Shown: in pieces, positions 39,773 through 50,901 of the stretch
Numbering within the stretch: the first letter of the stretch is position 1
Layout of the letters: each line of letters begins with the position of its first letter
Origin: Qingshengfaniella alkalisoli
GTDB taxonomy: Bacteria; Pseudomonadota; Alphaproteobacteria; Rhodobacterales; Rhodobacteraceae
DNA: 64,000 nt
Direction: 5' to 3'
Assembly: GCF_007855645.1 (NCBI RefSeq)
Contig: NZ_CP042261.1
Location: 600,501-664,500, forward strand
Translations under genes and position numbers: made by a program
Notes under the pieces: generated by a model
Told to the model about the DNA's origin: nothing
Seen by the model: only the letters and a program-made list of their open reading frames with translations
The model's database searches: none

Positions 39773-39852
39773 TGAACGCGGGAAGCTGGACAGCGGTCGC
39801 CATCGGTATTGCCGTGGCGGTGTTGGTCGCAAACGGATTTTTCAACGGGTAG
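39772..39852 (+). CDS. 26-residue single-pass membrane ORF upstream of nuoK
   Basis: Encodes [20 protein letters not shown] followed by NGFFNG, almost entirely one TM helix. The start overlaps the stop of the 22-residue ORF, and AGGGG lies a suitable distance upstream. It ends 22 bases before nuoK, which has its own CGGAGGG. It could be a small complex I accessory subunit; the hydrophobic pattern makes coding more plausible here than for the other mini-ORFs. Confidence 0.45.
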   Translation: MNAGSWTAVAIGIAVAVLVANGFFNG

Positions 39853-39874
39853 CGATTGCCCGGAGGGACATGTG

Positions 39875-40180
39875 ATGATCGGACTAGAACACTATCTGTC
39901 GGTAGCGGCGGCGCTATTCGTCATCGGGATTTTCGGGCTCTTCCTGAACCGGAAAAACATCATCATCATCCTGATGTCGATCGAGCTGATCCTGCTTTCG
40001 GTCAATATCAATCTCGTCGCGTTTTCCAGCTATCTCGGTGATCTGACCGGACAGATATTCACGCTGTTCGTGCTGACTGTGGCGGCTGCCGAGGCGGCGA
40101 TCGGGCTGGCGATCCTTGTCTGCTTCTTCCGCAACCGTGGCACCATCGCGGTTGAAGACGTCAACAACATGAAAGGCTGA
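39875..40180 (+). CDS. nuoK: NADH-quinone oxidoreductase subunit K
   Basis: Three-helix membrane subunit of 101 residues. The conserved glutamates lie in [18 protein letters not shown] (helix 2) and [20 protein letters not shown] (helix 3), which form the polar axis. The start [14 protein letters not shown] follows CGGAGGGACATGTG; the frame is open further upstream but without family similarity. Confidence 0.96.
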   Translation: MIGLEHYLSVAAALFVIGIFGLFLNRKNIIIILMSIELILLSVNINLVAFSSYLGDLTGQIFTLFVLTVAAAEAAIGLAILVCFFRNRGTIAVEDVNNMKG

Positions 40181-40186
40181 TCCGCG

Positions 40187-42289
40187 ATGGAGACGATCAT
40201 TCTCTTTGCCCCGCTCGTGGGCGCGCTCATCTGCGGTTTCGGCTGGAAATTCATCGGCGAGAAGGCGGCGATGTGCACGGCGACAGGGCTGCTGTTCCTG
40301 AGCTGTATCCTGTCGTGGCTCGTGTTCCTGACCTTCGAAGGTGAAACGCAGATCGTCGATCTGTTCCGCTGGATCGAAAGCGGCAGCCTGTCCACGACCT
40401 GGGGAATCCGGCTCGACCGCCTGACAGCGATCATGCTGATCGTCGTGACGACGGTGTCGAGCCTCGTGCATCTCTACAGTTTTGGCTACATGGATCACGA
40501 CCCGCAATTCAAGGAAGGGGAAAGCTACAAGCCGCGCTTCTTCGCGTATCTGTCCTTCTTTACCTTCGCCATGCTTGCGCTGGTTACATCGAACAACCTC
40601 GCGCAGATGTTCTTCGGCTGGGAAGGCGTGGGCGTCGCGTCCTACCTGTTGATCGGGTTCTACTATCGCAAACCGTCCGCAGGTGCCGCGGCGATGAAAG
40701 CCTTCATCGTGAACCGCGTCGGCGATTTCGGCTTCGCTTTGGGCATCTTCGCGCTGTTTTTCCTCGTCGACAGCATCGACATGGATGTGGTCTTCGGCGC
40801 TGCGCCCGAATTGGCGCAGACGCAGATCAGTTTCCTTTGGCGCGAATGGAACGCGGCGGAACTTTGTGCTTTCCTTCTGTTCATAGGTGCGATGGGCAAA
40901 TCGGCGCAGCTGTTCCTGCACACCTGGTTGCCCGACGCAATGGAGGGCCCGACCCCGGTATCCGCGCTGATCCACGCTGCCACCATGGTGACAGCGGGCG
41001 TGTTCCTTGTTTGTCGCATGTCGCCGCTGATGGAGTTTGCACCGAACGCGACGACCTTTGTGACCTTCATCGGTGCATCGACCGCGTTCTTTGCCGCAAC
41101 CATTGGTCTGGTTCAGAACGACATCAAGCGCGTCATCGCCTATTCGACCTGTTCGCAGCTGGGCTACATGTTCGTGGCTGCGGGGGTAGGGGCCTATGGC
41201 CCGGCGATGTTCCACCTGTTCACGCATGCATTCTTCAAGGCGATGCTGTTTCTCGGCGCCGGTTCCGTCATTCACGCGATGCACCACGAACAGGACATGC
41301 GTCATTATGGTGGGCTGCGGAAGAAGATCCCCTACACCTTCTGGGCCATGATGATCGGCACGCTGGCGATCACGGGTGTCGGTATCCCGCTGACGCATAT
41401 CGGTTTCGCCGGATTCCTGTCGAAAGATGCCATCATTGAAAGCGCCTGGGCCGGCGCGAACGGCATGTCGACCTATGCCTTCTGGATGCTGGTCATTGCC
41501 GCCGCCTTCACGAGCTTCTACAGCTGGCGGCTGATCTTCCTGACCTTCTTCGGCAAGCCACGCGGTGACAAGCACACGCATGACCACGCGCATGAAAGCC
41601 CGATGGTGATGGTTGCGCCGCTTGGCGTTCTGGCGCTTGGTGCGATCTTCTCGGGCATGATCTGGTACGGGTCGTTCTTCGGCGATCACCACAAGGTGAC
41701 TGAATTCTTCTCGATCCCGCATATCGCTGCGGAAGGGGCGCTTGGCGAGGACGCTGGTCACGCGACAGGGGCGGCAGAGACAGAGGATCATGGCGAGGCG
41801 GCGGAACACGCGGTCGGCGCGGTACATGGGCCGGTCGAGTTCGGCGCGATCTTCCTGGGGCCAGAGAACACTGTCCTGGACGACGCGCACCACGCGCCTG
41901 TGTGGGTCAAGGTATCGCCCTTCATAGCGATGCTGCTGGGGCTGAGCCTTGCCTTCGTGATGTATATCCGCCGTCCCGATCTGCCCGGACGTCTGGCGGA
42001 GACGAACAAGCCGCTCTACCTGTTCCTGCTGAACAAGTGGTATTTCGACGAGATCTACGACGCGGTGTTCGTGCAGCCCGCGCAGGCCATTGGCCGGTTC
42101 TTCTGGAAGAAGGGTGACACGGCAACCATCGACGGGACCATCAACGGGATCGCCATGGGTATCGTGCCGTTCTTCACGCGCCTCGCGGGCCGGCTGCAAT
42201 CGGGCTACATCTTCAACTACGCGTTCGCGATGGTCGTTGGCGTCGTGATCCTGATCACCTGGATGGCACTGTCCGGGGGGGCAAACTAA
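40187..42289 (+). CDS. nuoL: NADH-quinone oxidoreductase subunit L
   Basis: Largest antiporter-like proton pump subunit, 700 residues, with about 16 TM helices and a long C-terminal lateral helix. Conserved blocks are [59 protein letters not shown] and [21 protein letters not shown] His-rich loop near residue 460 ([11 protein letters not shown]) and an acidic, His-containing loop near 525-545 are on the less conserved C-terminal side. Its stop overlaps the nuoM start (TAATG). Confidence 0.97.
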   Translation: METIILFAPLVGALICGFGWKFIGEKAAMCTATGLLFLSCILSWLVFLTFEGETQIVDLFRWIESGSLSTTWGIRLDRLTAIMLIVVTTVSSLVHLYSFGYMDHDPQFKEGESYKPRFFAYLSFFTFAMLALVTSNNLAQMFFGWEGVGVASYLLIGFYYRKPSAGAAAMKAFIVNRVGDFGFALGIFALFFLVDSIDMDVVFGAAPELAQTQISFLWREWNAAELCAFLLFIGAMGKSAQLFLHTWLPDAMEGPTPVSALIHAATMVTAGVFLVCRMSPLMEFAPNATTFVTFIGASTAFFAATIGLVQNDIKRVIAYSTCSQLGYMFVAAGVGAYGPAMFHLFTHAFFKAMLFLGAGSVIHAMHHEQDMRHYGGLRKKIPYTFWAMMIGTLAITGVGIPLTHIGFAGFLSKDAIIESAWAGANGMSTYAFWMLVIAAAFTSFYSWRLIFLTFFGKPRGDKHTHDHAHESPMVMVAPLGVLALGAIFSGMIWYGSFFGDHHKVTEFFSIPHIAAEGALGEDAGHATGAAETEDHGEAAEHAVGAVHGPVEFGAIFLGPENTVLDDAHHAPVWVKVSPFIAMLLGLSLAFVMYIRRPDLPGRLAETNKPLYLFLLNKWYFDEIYDAVFVQPAQAIGRFFWKKGDTATIDGTINGIAMGIVPFFTRLAGRLQSGYIFNYAFAMVVGVVILITWMALSGGAN

Positions 42290-43836
42290 TGAACAACCTA
42301 CTGTCCATCATTACGTTCCTTCCGGCGATTGCGGCGCTGATCCTTGCCCTGTTTCTTCGCGGTGACAATGAGGCGGCGCAGCGCAACGCGAAATGGGTGG
42401 CGCTTGCGGCGACGCTACTGACCTTCCTGCTGTCGATCTTCGTCATCACCGGGTTCGATCCGAGCAACACCGGTTTCCAGTTCGTCGAGGAAAAAGACTG
42501 GATCCTCGGCCTGAAATACAAGATGGGCGTGGACGGGATTTCGGTCCTGTTCGTGATGCTGACCACCTTCCTGATGCCGATCACGATCGGCGCCTGCTGG
42601 ACGGTCACGCATCGTGTGAAGGAATACATGATCGCCTTCCTTCTGCTGGAAACGCTGATGCTCGGCGTGTTCTGCGCGCTGGATCTGGTGCTGTTCTACC
42701 TGTTCTTCGAAGGTGGCCTGATCCCGATGTTCCTGATCATCGGCATATGGGGCGGCAAGAACCGCATTTATGCGAGCTTCAAGTTCTTCCTCTATACCTT
42801 CCTTGGCTCCGTCCTGATGCTGGTCGCAATGGTTGGCATGTATATCGATGCGGGCACCACCGACATTCCGACGCTGCTGAACCACCAGTTCGCCAGCGGC
42901 ACGATGAACCTGTTCGGCTTCCAGATCATAGGCGGCCTGCAGACGCTGATGTGGCTGGCCTTCTTCGCCTCCTTCGCGGTGAAGATGCCGATGTGGCCGG
43001 TGCACACCTGGTTGCCCGATGCGCATGTTCAGGCCCCGACGGCGGGTTCCGTCATTCTGGCCGCGATCCTGCTGAAAATGGGTGGCTATGGCTTCCTTCG
43101 GTTCTCGTTGCCGATGTTCCCGGTCGCTTCCGACCTGATGGCGCCTCTGGTTTTATGGATGTCCGCGATCGCGATTGTCTATACCTCGCTCGTGGCGATG
43201 GTGCAGGAGGATATGAAGAAGCTGATCGCCTATTCATCCGTCGCCCATATGGGTTACGTGACCATGGGCATTTTTGCGGCGAACCAGCAGGGCGTCGACG
43301 GGGCGATCTTCCAGATGATCAGCCACGGCTTCGTGTCCGGCGCGCTCTTCCTTTGTGTCGGCGTCATCTATGACCGGATGCACACCCGCGAGATCGACGC
43401 CTATGGCGGTCTGGTCAACCGGATGCCTGCCTATGCGCTGATCTTCATGTTGTTCACCATGGCGAATGTGGGCTTGCCGGGCACGTCGGGATTCGTCGGC
43501 GAATTCCTGACGCTGATGGGTATCTTCCAGGTCAACACCTGGGTCGCGGTCGTGGCGACATCCGGCGTGATCTTCTCGGCCTGCTATGCGCTGTGGCTGT
43601 ATCGCCGGGTCGTGTTCGGCGAGTTAATCAAGGAAAGCCTGAAGTCGATCACCGACATGGATCGCCGTGAACGCGCGCTGTTCGCGCCGCTGGTCGTCAT
43701 GACGCTGTTGCTTGGGGTCTATCCGAGCCTGATCACCGATATGATTGGTCCGTCGGTCGAAAATCTCGTTTCGAACTATCACACTGCCGTTCTGGAACAG
43801 GCGCCTGCCGCCGTCCAGGTCGCGACGCAGCACTAG
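42289..43836 (+). CDS. nuoM: NADH-quinone oxidoreductase subunit M
   Basis: Antiporter-like membrane subunit, 515 residues with 14 TM helices. Key segments are [21 protein letters not shown] (conserved Glu), [20 protein letters not shown] (helix 7 Lys), [20 protein letters not shown] and [16 protein letters not shown]. It is tied to nuoL by a 1-base overlap and followed by nuoN after 9 bp with an AGGAGGGG ribosome binding site. Confidence 0.97.
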   Translation: MNNLLSIITFLPAIAALILALFLRGDNEAAQRNAKWVALAATLLTFLLSIFVITGFDPSNTGFQFVEEKDWILGLKYKMGVDGISVLFVMLTTFLMPITIGACWTVTHRVKEYMIAFLLLETLMLGVFCALDLVLFYLFFEGGLIPMFLIIGIWGGKNRIYASFKFFLYTFLGSVLMLVAMVGMYIDAGTTDIPTLLNHQFASGTMNLFGFQIIGGLQTLMWLAFFASFAVKMPMWPVHTWLPDAHVQAPTAGSVILAAILLKMGGYGFLRFSLPMFPVASDLMAPLVLWMSAIAIVYTSLVAMVQEDMKKLIAYSSVAHMGYVTMGIFAANQQGVDGAIFQMISHGFVSGALFLCVGVIYDRMHTREIDAYGGLVNRMPAYALIFMLFTMANVGLPGTSGFVGEFLTLMGIFQVNTWVAVVATSGVIFSACYALWLYRRVVFGELIKESLKSITDMDRRERALFAPLVVMTLLLGVYPSLITDMIGPSVENLVSNYHTAVLEQAPAAVQVATQH

Positions 43837-43845
43837 GAGGGGTAG

Positions 43846-45285
43846 ATGACATCTGCCGATATCTCGATCATCCTGCCCGAGATCGTCATTGCGATCTTCG
43901 CCATGGCCGCCTTGGTGTTCGCGGTCTACACCGGCAAGGATAAAACTGCGCCGATGCTGGTCTGGGCGACGGGTGCATTGTTCGTCCTGATCGCGTTCTG
44001 GATTGCCGTGTCCGGCGGCGGGTCGCGCGTAGGCTTCAACGGCATGTTCATCGATGACGCGTTCGCGCGGTTTTCCAAATGCATCATCCTGCTGTCGGCC
44101 GCGATTGTCCTGGTGATGAGCCAGCAATACATGGAACGGCGCGGGTTGCTGCGTTTCGAATATCCCGTGCTGGTGGCGCTTGCGACCGTTGGCATGATGG
44201 TGATGGTTTCGGCGGGCAACCTGATGTCGCTTTACATGGGGTTGGAGCTCCAGTCACTGGCGCTTTATGTCGTTGCGTCGTTGCGTCGCGACAGCGTCCG
44301 GTCCACGGAAGCGGGGTTGAAATACTTCGTTCTCGGGTCGCTGAGTTCAGGCATGCTGCTTTACGGTGCCTCGCTGATTTACGGATTCTCCGGTACGACC
44401 AGCTTTGATGGGATTATCTCGGCCGCCGTGGACGGGGGCATCTCGCTTGGGCTGCTGTTCGGCCTAGTCTTTGTCTTTACCGGGCTGGCCTTCAAGATAT
44501 CTGCTGTGCCGTTCCACATGTGGACGCCCGATGTCTATGAAGGTGCACCGACACCGGTGACGGCGTTTTTCGCAACGGCCCCGAAAGTTGCGGCGATGAG
44601 CCTGTTCGCGCGTGTCGCCTTTGACGCTTTCGGCGGCATCGTCGACCAGTGGCAGCAGATCATCGCGTTGCTGAGCGTACTGTCCATGTTCCTCGGGTCT
44701 ATCGCGGCCATCGGCCAGACCAACATCAAGCGACTTATGGCTTACTCCTCCATCGCGCATATGGGTTATGCTCTTATGGGGCTGGCGGCTGGGAACGAGT
44801 TGGGCGTTCAGGCCATGCTGGTCTATATCGCGATTTACGTCACCATGAATCTCGGGGCATTTGCGTTCATCCTGTCGATGCAACGCGACGGGCAACCCGT
44901 GACCGATATTGCCTCGCTGAACATGTACTCGCGAAGCGAGCCCTTAAAGGCCGTGTCGGTCCTGATCCTGATGTTCTCCCTTGCGGGCGTCCCACCGCTT
45001 CTGGGCTTTTTCGGCAAGTTTTATGTGCTGACCGCAGCCTATGAGGCAGGGCTCGTCTGGCTCGCCGTTGCCGGTGTGCTCGCGTCGGTGATCGGCGCAT
45101 TCTACTACCTGCGGATCGTGTTCTACATGTATTTCGGTCAGGAAGGCGCGCCGCTAAAAACAGATCCCTCACCCATCCTGTGGACGGTACTGGTCGGGTC
45201 GGCGGTGATCATGGTCCTGGGTATCGTGAACATGTTCGGTGTCGAGGCCATCGCTGCCGGAGCGGCTGCGTCCCTTGTTCAGTAA
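43846..45285 (+). CDS. nuoN: NADH-quinone oxidoreductase subunit N
   Basis: Third antiporter-like subunit of complex I, 479 residues with about 14 TM helices. Blocks include [20 protein letters not shown] (conserved Glu), [40 protein letters not shown] and [20 protein letters not shown]. It ends the nuo set, and birA starts inside its last codons, a neighbour order seen widely in Rhodobacterales. Confidence 0.96.
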   Translation: MTSADISIILPEIVIAIFAMAALVFAVYTGKDKTAPMLVWATGALFVLIAFWIAVSGGGSRVGFNGMFIDDAFARFSKCIILLSAAIVLVMSQQYMERRGLLRFEYPVLVALATVGMMVMVSAGNLMSLYMGLELQSLALYVVASLRRDSVRSTEAGLKYFVLGSLSSGMLLYGASLIYGFSGTTSFDGIISAAVDGGISLGLLFGLVFVFTGLAFKISAVPFHMWTPDVYEGAPTPVTAFFATAPKVAAMSLFARVAFDAFGGIVDQWQQIIALLSVLSMFLGSIAAIGQTNIKRLMAYSSIAHMGYALMGLAAGNELGVQAMLVYIAIYVTMNLGAFAFILSMQRDGQPVTDIASLNMYSRSEPLKAVSVLILMFSLAGVPPLLGFFGKFYVLTAAYEAGLVWLAVAGVLASVIGAFYYLRIVFYMYFGQEGAPLKTDPSPILWTVLVGSAVIMVLGIVNMFGVEAIAAGAAASLVQ

Positions 45286-46036
45286 CGCGGTTGGCTGGCC
45301 AGCCGGTTATGACCGGCGGGTTCTGCCCGAAGTTGATAGCACCATGGCCGAGGCTGCCCGCATCGCGGACAGTCTTTTGCGTCCTACGTGGGTGCTCGCA
45401 CTGAAGCAGACGCAGGGGCGCGCTCGACGCGGGCGGGCATGGACAGATCCTGCGGGCAACTTTGCGGGCACGCTGATCATGCAGCCGTCGGAGACGGTAG
45501 AGATCGTAGCGCAACGCAGCTTCGTGGCGTCACTGGCGCTGTTCGATGCCTTTGCGCTGGTGACGGGACGACCGCAGGCTTTCTCCCTGAAATGGCCCAA
45601 TGATGTGCTGCTTCATGGAGAAAAGGTCGCTGGTATCTTGCTCGAAGGCAATGGTGGCGGGCGCAATCCGCGCCACCTGTTCATCGGCGTCGGCGTGAAC
45701 CTTCTGAGCGCGCCGGGGGCAGAGCAAGTGGAGCAGGGAGCGCAAGCGCCAACATCGCTGTTTTCGGCGACGGGTGTTCGGATCACACCTGAGGAATTTC
45801 TTGATGTGCTTGGTCCGGCCTATGCGCGCCGCGAAGCGCAGTTCGCGGTGGGCGGCTTCGAGGCGATACGCGATGAATGGTTGTCGCTGGCAGCCCGTCG
45901 CGGCGAAGTCGTCACCGCGCGCCGCATGACGGACAGTGTCAACGGAACCTTCGAGACTGTAGATGCCACCGGTGCTATCGTGCTCCAAACGGCAAAAGGG
46001 CGTGTCGCCGTGTCGGCCGCCGAGATCTTCTTCTGA
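45275..46036 (+). CDS. birA: Biotin-[acetyl-CoA-carboxylase] ligase
   Basis: Attaches biotin to the carboxyl carrier protein. The product (about 253 residues) has the catalytic domain without the DNA-binding N-terminus of E. coli BirA, so it should not act as a repressor. Visible are [32 protein letters not shown] (biotinyl-AMP loop), [20 protein letters not shown] and LFIGVGVNL. The start is uncertain: a TTG at 45275 after GGAG fits family length, while a GTG at 45239 would add 12 residues and overlap nuoN more. Confidence 0.9.
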   Translation: MFSNAVGWPAGYDRRVLPEVDSTMAEAARIADSLLRPTWVLALKQTQGRARRGRAWTDPAGNFAGTLIMQPSETVEIVAQRSFVASLALFDAFALVTGRPQAFSLKWPNDVLLHGEKVAGILLEGNGGGRNPRHLFIGVGVNLLSAPGAEQVEQGAQAPTSLFSATGVRITPEEFLDVLGPAYARREAQFAVGGFEAIRDEWLSLAARRGEVVTARRMTDSVNGTFETVDATGAIVLQTAKGRVAVSAAEIFF

Positions 46037-46046
46037 GAGGCTCAGC

Positions 46047-46826
46047 ATGCTTCTGGCGATTGACTGCGGGAACACCAACACCGTTTTTGCAATCTGGGAC
46101 GGGAACAAGTTCCTTGCGACCTTCCGGACTTCGACCGAACATCAGCGCACGGCAGATCAATACTATGTCTGGTTTTCAACGCTGATGGAGCACCACAAAA
46201 TTCCCATCCGCATCGACGAGGTCATCATTTCTTCGACCGTACCGCGTGTCGTATTCAACTTGCGGGTGTTTTCGGATCGGTATTTCGACACACGGCCATT
46301 GGTCGTGGGCAAGCCCGAATGTCTGTTGCCGACACCGCCGCGGGTCGATGAAGGCACACAGGTCGGGCCTGACCGGCTGGTTAATACTGCGGGTGCATTC
46401 GACCGTCATGGCGGGGATCTTATCGTCGTGGACTTCGGCACGGCGACGACCTTTGATGTGGTGGACGTTGACGGCGCCTATGTCGGTGGCGCGATCGCAC
46501 CGGGGGTCAATCTCAGCCTGGAGGCGCTGCATATGGCCGCCGCCGCGCTGCCGCATGTTGATGTCACCAAGCCGCAGCGCGTGATCGGCACCAATACGGT
46601 GACCTGCATGCAATCGGGTGTCTTCTGGGGTTATGTCGGGCTGGTTCGCGGCATTTGCGATCGGATCAGGGGCGAGCGCGGGCAGGAAATGCGAATTGTG
46701 GGCACGGGCGGGCTTGCCCCCTTGTTTGCGCAGGGTGACATGTTATTCGACCGGATCGAAGATGATCTGACAATGCACGGGCTGACCGTGATCCACAAAT
46801 TCAACAAGGAAAAGGGCGGGCAATGA
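46047..46826 (+). CDS. coaX: Type III pantothenate kinase
   Basis: First step of coenzyme A synthesis, in the cytosol. The 259-residue protein has the ASKHA phosphate motif MLLAIDCGNTNTVFAIWDG, VGPDRLVNTAGAFDRHGG (substrate Asp), IVVDFGTATTFDVVD, GGAIAPGVNLSLEAL and the C-terminal IVGTGGLAPLF. The start follows GAGAGGCTCAGC, 10 bp after birA. Its stop overlaps the rnj start (ATGA). Confidence 0.95.
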   Translation: MLLAIDCGNTNTVFAIWDGNKFLATFRTSTEHQRTADQYYVWFSTLMEHHKIPIRIDEVIISSTVPRVVFNLRVFSDRYFDTRPLVVGKPECLLPTPPRVDEGTQVGPDRLVNTAGAFDRHGGDLIVVDFGTATTFDVVDVDGAYVGGAIAPGVNLSLEALHMAAAALPHVDVTKPQRVIGTNTVTCMQSGVFWGYVGLVRGICDRIRGERGQEMRIVGTGGLAPLFAQGDMLFDRIEDDLTMHGLTVIHKFNKEKGGQ

Positions 46827-48493
46827 CCAGCGAACGCTTGATCTATCTGCCGCTCGGCGGTGCCGGTGAAATCGGCATGAACTGCTATGTCTATGGCTAC
46901 GGGCCGAAGGACAACGAGCGCTACATTCTGGTTGATCTGGGCGTGACATTCCCGGACATGGACACGACGCCGGGCGTCGATCTGATCTTTGCTGATATCG
47001 ACTGGATCGCCGAACGCGCTGATCGACTGGAGGCTGTCTTCATCACTCATGCGCATGAGGACCATGTCGGTGCGCTGGGGCATCTTTGGCGGCGTCTTAA
47101 TGTGCCGGTTTACGCCCGCGCGTTTACTGCCAACATAGCGAAGCGAAAGATGGAAGAGCAGGGGTTGGACGAGGATGAGGTGAAGATCGTCCAGCCTTGG
47201 CCCGAGCAGGTTCAGACGGGACCGTTCCGCGTGAGTTTCATACCGCTGTCGCACTCGATTCCCGAAAGTTCGGCGCTGGTGATCGACACGCCTGCTGGGC
47301 GGGTTGTGCATACGGGCGACTTCAAGCTGGACGAAACGCCTGTGGTGGGTGAACCCTTTGATCGTGCCGTGTGGGCGGACATGGCATCGGGCGGAGTATT
47401 GGCGCTTGTCTGCGACAGCACGAATGTGTTCGCGGCGCATCCTGGGCGCTCAGAATCCGTTGTGGGGCCGGATATCCGCAAGCTGGTGGCTGATGCCCCG
47501 GGTATGGTAGTTGCGACGACCTTCGCCTCCAACATTGCGCGCCTGAAAACGCTGGCTGAAGCGGGGCAGGCGGCAGGGCGCTCCGTGGTTCTGCTTGGCA
47601 GGGCAATGCGACGCATGGTGACGGCTGCCGTGGAAAGCGGTGTTCTGTCCGATTTTCCCACGACCGTGCCACCCGAGGATGCCGCCGACATTCCGCGAGA
47701 AAACGTCATGCTTCTGGTGACCGGATCGCAGGGTGAACGCCGCGCGGCCTCGGCGCAACTGGCTCGCGGCAAGTATCTTGGCATGAAGATGAAAGAGGGC
47801 GATCTGTTCCTTTTCTCGTCCAAGACCATTCCCGGCAATGAAAAGCCGGTCAGCCGCATCATGAATGCTTTCAGCGAGATGGGCGTCAATGTCGTGGATG
47901 ACTCAGGTGGGCTATATCACGTATCCGGTCATGCCAATCGGCCCGATCTGATCGAGATGCACAACATCGTGAAACCGCAGATCGTGGTGCCGATGCATGG
48001 TGAACACCGTCATTTGCGCGAGCATACGCAGCTTGCCATCACCAATGGCTACCAGGGTGCGCTTGCCCCGAACGGAACGATGATCGAACTGAGCAAGCAG
48101 GGCGCAAAGACTGTCGAATTCGTTGAAACCGGGCGGACCTATCTTGATGGCAGCGTGCAGATTGGCGCGCTGGATGGCGTCGTGCGTGATCGTATCCGCA
48201 TGGCGTTGAACGGCCATGTCGTCATCACGCTGATCATCGACGAGAACGACGAACCGCTTGGAGAGCCGTGGTGCGAGATCATGGGTTTGCCAGAGCGCGG
48301 CACCTCACATGCACCTTTGGTCGAGGTGCTGGAGGCCGATCTTGATCAGTTCTTGGGCCGCGCCGATGACGATCTGTTGGTCGATGATGACAAGTTGACA
48401 GAAGGGCTGCGTCGCGTTGCACGCAACACAGCCAATGCTGAAATTGGGCGTAAGCCGGAAGTAACTGTCGTGATCAGCCGCTTGGCGGCCTGA
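46823..48493 (+). CDS. rnj: Ribonuclease J
   Basis: Metallo-beta-lactamase/beta-CASP ribonuclease with endonuclease and 5' exonuclease activity in RNA processing. At 556 residues it shows LPLGGAGEIGMNCYVYGYG, the zinc motif VFITHAHEDHVGALG, VVHTGDFKLDETPV, the beta-CASP blocks LLVTGSQGERRAA and FSSKTIPGNE, and VSGHANRPDLIEMH with the late IVVPMHGEHRHL. It is the last gene of the rightward nuo-birA-coaX-rnj run and converges with a helicase gene across 22 bp. Confidence 0.95.
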   Translation: MTSERLIYLPLGGAGEIGMNCYVYGYGPKDNERYILVDLGVTFPDMDTTPGVDLIFADIDWIAERADRLEAVFITHAHEDHVGALGHLWRRLNVPVYARAFTANIAKRKMEEQGLDEDEVKIVQPWPEQVQTGPFRVSFIPLSHSIPESSALVIDTPAGRVVHTGDFKLDETPVVGEPFDRAVWADMASGGVLALVCDSTNVFAAHPGRSESVVGPDIRKLVADAPGMVVATTFASNIARLKTLAEAGQAAGRSVVLLGRAMRRMVTAAVESGVLSDFPTTVPPEDAADIPRENVMLLVTGSQGERRAASAQLARGKYLGMKMKEGDLFLFSSKTIPGNEKPVSRIMNAFSEMGVNVVDDSGGLYHVSGHANRPDLIEMHNIVKPQIVVPMHGEHRHLREHTQLAITNGYQGALAPNGTMIELSKQGAKTVEFVETGRTYLDGSVQIGALDGVVRDRIRMALNGHVVITLIIDENDEPLGEPWCEIMGLPERGTSHAPLVEVLEADLDQFLGRADDDLLVDDDKLTEGLRRVARNTANAEIGRKPEVTVVISRLAA

Positions 48494-48515
48494 TCACCGG
48501 TCGCCTTGCGCGGGC

Positions 48516-49859
48516 CTAGCTCGCGCGGCGTTCCTCAAAGCTCATCGCTATGAAGCTGGGCAGGTGATCGCCCATGCCCACGACGCGATTGTCACCTGAG
48601 TCGCTACTCTTGGTGTCACGGCGCGATTTGCGCTGAGAAGTCTTGCGTTCGGGTTTGGCGGCCTGTTCGGGCGCGTCTTCTTTTTTCTTGCGGGGGTGTG
48701 GCGGTTCTGCGGTGTAGTCGATCTCGAGCCGCGGAATGTCCTTCTCAACGAGCGACTCGATGGCAGCAAGCAGCTTCTCGTCGCTCGGTGTGCTGATCAT
48801 CAGCGCGGTACCTTTTCGGCCGGCGCGTCCCGTACGGCCGATGCGGTGGACATAATCCTCGGCATGTCCCGGGACGTCGTAGTTGAAGACATGGCTGACA
48901 CTCGGCACATCAAGGCCACGCGCGGCCACGTCGGAGGCGCAAAGAAAACGCAGATTACCGTCGCGGAATCCCTGCAGTACTTCCGTGCGCTTGCTCTGGT
49001 CCAGGTCGCCATGGATCGGGGCCGCGTCATAGCCGTATTTTTGCAGACTCTTGGCAACGATATCGACGTCCGTCTTACGGTTGCAGAAGACGATCGCGTT
49101 TGTGCAGGCCGCACCTTCCTTTTCGATCAGGTAGCGCAGAAGGCCACGTTTCTCCTTGGCGGTTCTGTCCTTGCGTGTCGGTTTGTAGATCGCGACGCCT
49201 TGGTTGATCGTGTCGGATGTCGTGGCCTGACGTGCGACCTCGATCCGTTCCGGGTTGGACAGGAAGGTATTGGTGATGCGCTCGATTTCGGGCGCCATGG
49301 TGGCAGAGAAGAACAGCGTCTGGCGTGTGAACGGTGTGAGCGAGAATATGCGCTCGATATCGGGGATAAAGCCCATATCCAGCATGCGGTCGGCTTCATC
49401 GACGACCATAACCTGCACACCGGTCAATAATAGCTTGCCGCGCTCGAAATGGTCCAGAAGACGCCCGGGGGTTGCGATCAACACATCCACGCCCTTGTCG
49501 ATCAGTGCGTCCTGCTCCTTGAAGGAGACACCGCCAATCAGCAGAGCCTTGGTCAGCTTCATGTGCTTCGTGTAGGTGTCGAAGTTTTCAGCGACCTGTG
49601 CGGCCAGTTCCCGTGTGGGGGCCAGCACCAGCGAGCGCGGCATGCGCGCACGGGCGCGACCCTTGGCGAGGAGCGTGAGCATCGGCAACACGAAGGACGC
49701 GGTCTTCCCGGTTCCTGTTTGCGCGATGCCAAGCACATCGCGACCTTCCAGCGCGGGCGGAATAGCGCCTGCCTGAATCGGTGTCGGTACTTCGTAACCG
49801 GCGTCGGAAATGGCTTTGAGGACGCGAGCGTCCAGTTTCAGGTCTGTAAACTTTGTCAT
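48516..49859 (-). CDS. DEAD-box ATP-dependent RNA helicase (RhlE-like)
   Basis: Unwinds RNA duplexes in ribosome assembly, RNA decay or cold adaptation. The 447-residue protein has Q motif, GIAQTGTGKTASFVLPM (Walker A), LVLAPTRELAAQV, MVVDEADRMLDMGF (DEAD), LFFSATMAPEIERI (SAT), ASDVAARGLDVPSVSHV and VHRIGRTGRAGRKG, then a basic C-terminal tail (KPERKTSQRKSRRDTKSS). The start MTKFTDLKLD was chosen because the frame upstream lacks family similarity. Its leader contains a 7-bp hairpin, as in some cold-induced helicase mRNAs. Confidence 0.93.
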   Translation of the reverse strand: MTKFTDLKLDARVLKAISDAGYEVPTPIQAGAIPPALEGRDVLGIAQTGTGKTASFVLPMLTLLAKGRARARMPRSLVLAPTRELAAQVAENFDTYTKHMKLTKALLIGGVSFKEQDALIDKGVDVLIATPGRLLDHFERGKLLLTGVQVMVVDEADRMLDMGFIPDIERIFSLTPFTRQTLFFSATMAPEIERITNTFLSNPERIEVARQATTSDTINQGVAIYKPTRKDRTAKEKRGLLRYLIEKEGAACTNAIVFCNRKTDVDIVAKSLQKYGYDAAPIHGDLDQSKRTEVLQGFRDGNLRFLCASDVAARGLDVPSVSHVFNYDVPGHAEDYVHRIGRTGRAGRKGTALMISTPSDEKLLAAIESLVEKDIPRLEIDYTAEPPHPRKKKEDAPEQAAKPERKTSQRKSRRDTKSSDSGDNRVVGMGDHLPSFIAMSFEERRAS

Positions 49860-49903
49860 TACTGGTCCGTTTCGGCGGGGGTCGGTCCCGCACTTGGGCA
49901 AAT

Positions 49904-49922
49904 TTGCGGAGATTGTCCGCAA
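49904..49922 (-). other. Leader hairpin upstream of the DEAD-box helicase gene
   Basis: TTGCGGA and TCCGCAA pair perfectly around 5 bases, 44-62 bases before the helicase ATG. The position inside a probable 5' leader suggests possible post-transcriptional control, but nothing identifies a known element. Confidence 0.3.
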
Positions 49923-50073
49923 TTCTTGCGCGGACACGTCGTATCGGGGCTTATGGTGCGAATATAGGATAGCACGCACGGCTTCCTAGCGAAACTGGGT
50001 GATATCGTCAACAAATCGCGTTCTTTGACGCTAGGGAACATGTTGAAATGGAGCAACGTTTCACCGTTCCGGC

Positions 50074-50790
50074 TTATACCGGCGGCGTGTCACTGTAGCT
50101 GAAGTATTTGAAATCATCCGCGTATAGTTTTTGAATCAGCGCAATCTCGGCGTCTGAAAACCCGCTGTCACGCTGCGACATCGCCCGATTGGTATGCCCG
50201 ATCAGATCAGGTCGGGGCACGCCGGATGTTTCGAGCCGGTCGCAGATGCCGGACCATCCATCGGGCAGGTCTTCGGATTTCAGGACGGTCAAGCGGCCGG
50301 TTGCCAACGGCTTGCTTAGCAGGTCAGCCTGCGGGATGAAGTGATCGTTCAACAGCTTTCGGGGCCATCGTGCGCAGGCCTTGAGAAAGGTTTCGAAGCT
50401 GTCATCGGCGGTCATGCCCATTGCACGCAAGGCTTTAAGCTGCACCTTCCGGTCCAGAACCTTGTCGCGATAGGCGCTGAGAATTCGGGTAAAAGGGTTG
50501 CGGACGATCGTGAAGAAGAACCAATCCTCGGTCAGACGCGGTTCTATCTCGCTCCATTTATGGATGGGCAAGCGCGTGTCTTTATGCACATCGCCAACGG
50601 ACGCACCGTCGATGCCGACACTCGGGGCCAGCGCGCGCCGTGCGGATGAATTCGCGGCTTTCGGGACGGGGACGTACAATGCGCGCGCCTGTTCAATCAG
50701 CATCACTTTCGGATCTGTTGCCGTCTTGCCTTGCACACGGAACTTCCAATGCTCGCGCAGCAGATTAGACCAGTGTTTGGGGTAGTCCAT
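50074..50790 (-). CDS. Sulfotransferase family 2 domain protein
   Basis: Family members transfer sulfate from PAPS to carbohydrates or other acceptors. The 238-residue protein has the 5'-phosphosulfate-binding-like segment ALYVPVPKAANSSARRAL near the N-terminus and the 3'-phosphate-binding-like FFFTIVRNPFTRILSAYRDK (Arg and Ser). There is no signal peptide or TM helix, unlike Golgi-type enzymes. No glycan genes are adjacent, so the acceptor is unknown. Single gene, between the helicase and OsmC genes. Confidence 0.78.
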   Translation of the reverse strand: MDYPKHWSNLLREHWKFRVQGKTATDPKVMLIEQARALYVPVPKAANSSARRALAPSVGIDGASVGDVHKDTRLPIHKWSEIEPRLTEDWFFFTIVRNPFTRILSAYRDKVLDRKVQLKALRAMGMTADDSFETFLKACARWPRKLLNDHFIPQADLLSKPLATGRLTVLKSEDLPDGWSGICDRLETSGVPRPDLIGHTNRAMSQRDSGFSDAEIALIQKLYADDFKYFSYSDTPPV

Positions 50791-50901
50791 TGCGCGGGCC
50801 TCTTGTCATGATCCAGCCATGGAGATCGCATAGCCTGATGGAACGCGGATGCGTTTCGCGTGTTGTGCCATGGAATTACATCATTCGAAAGGGAGAGCAT
50901 C

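Noticed and set aside
39914-42199. 761-codon open frame antisense to nuoL
   Set aside because: Antisense shadow of a GC-rich gene; its translation is Arg/His/Glu-rich with no family motif, while nuoL on the other strand is certain.
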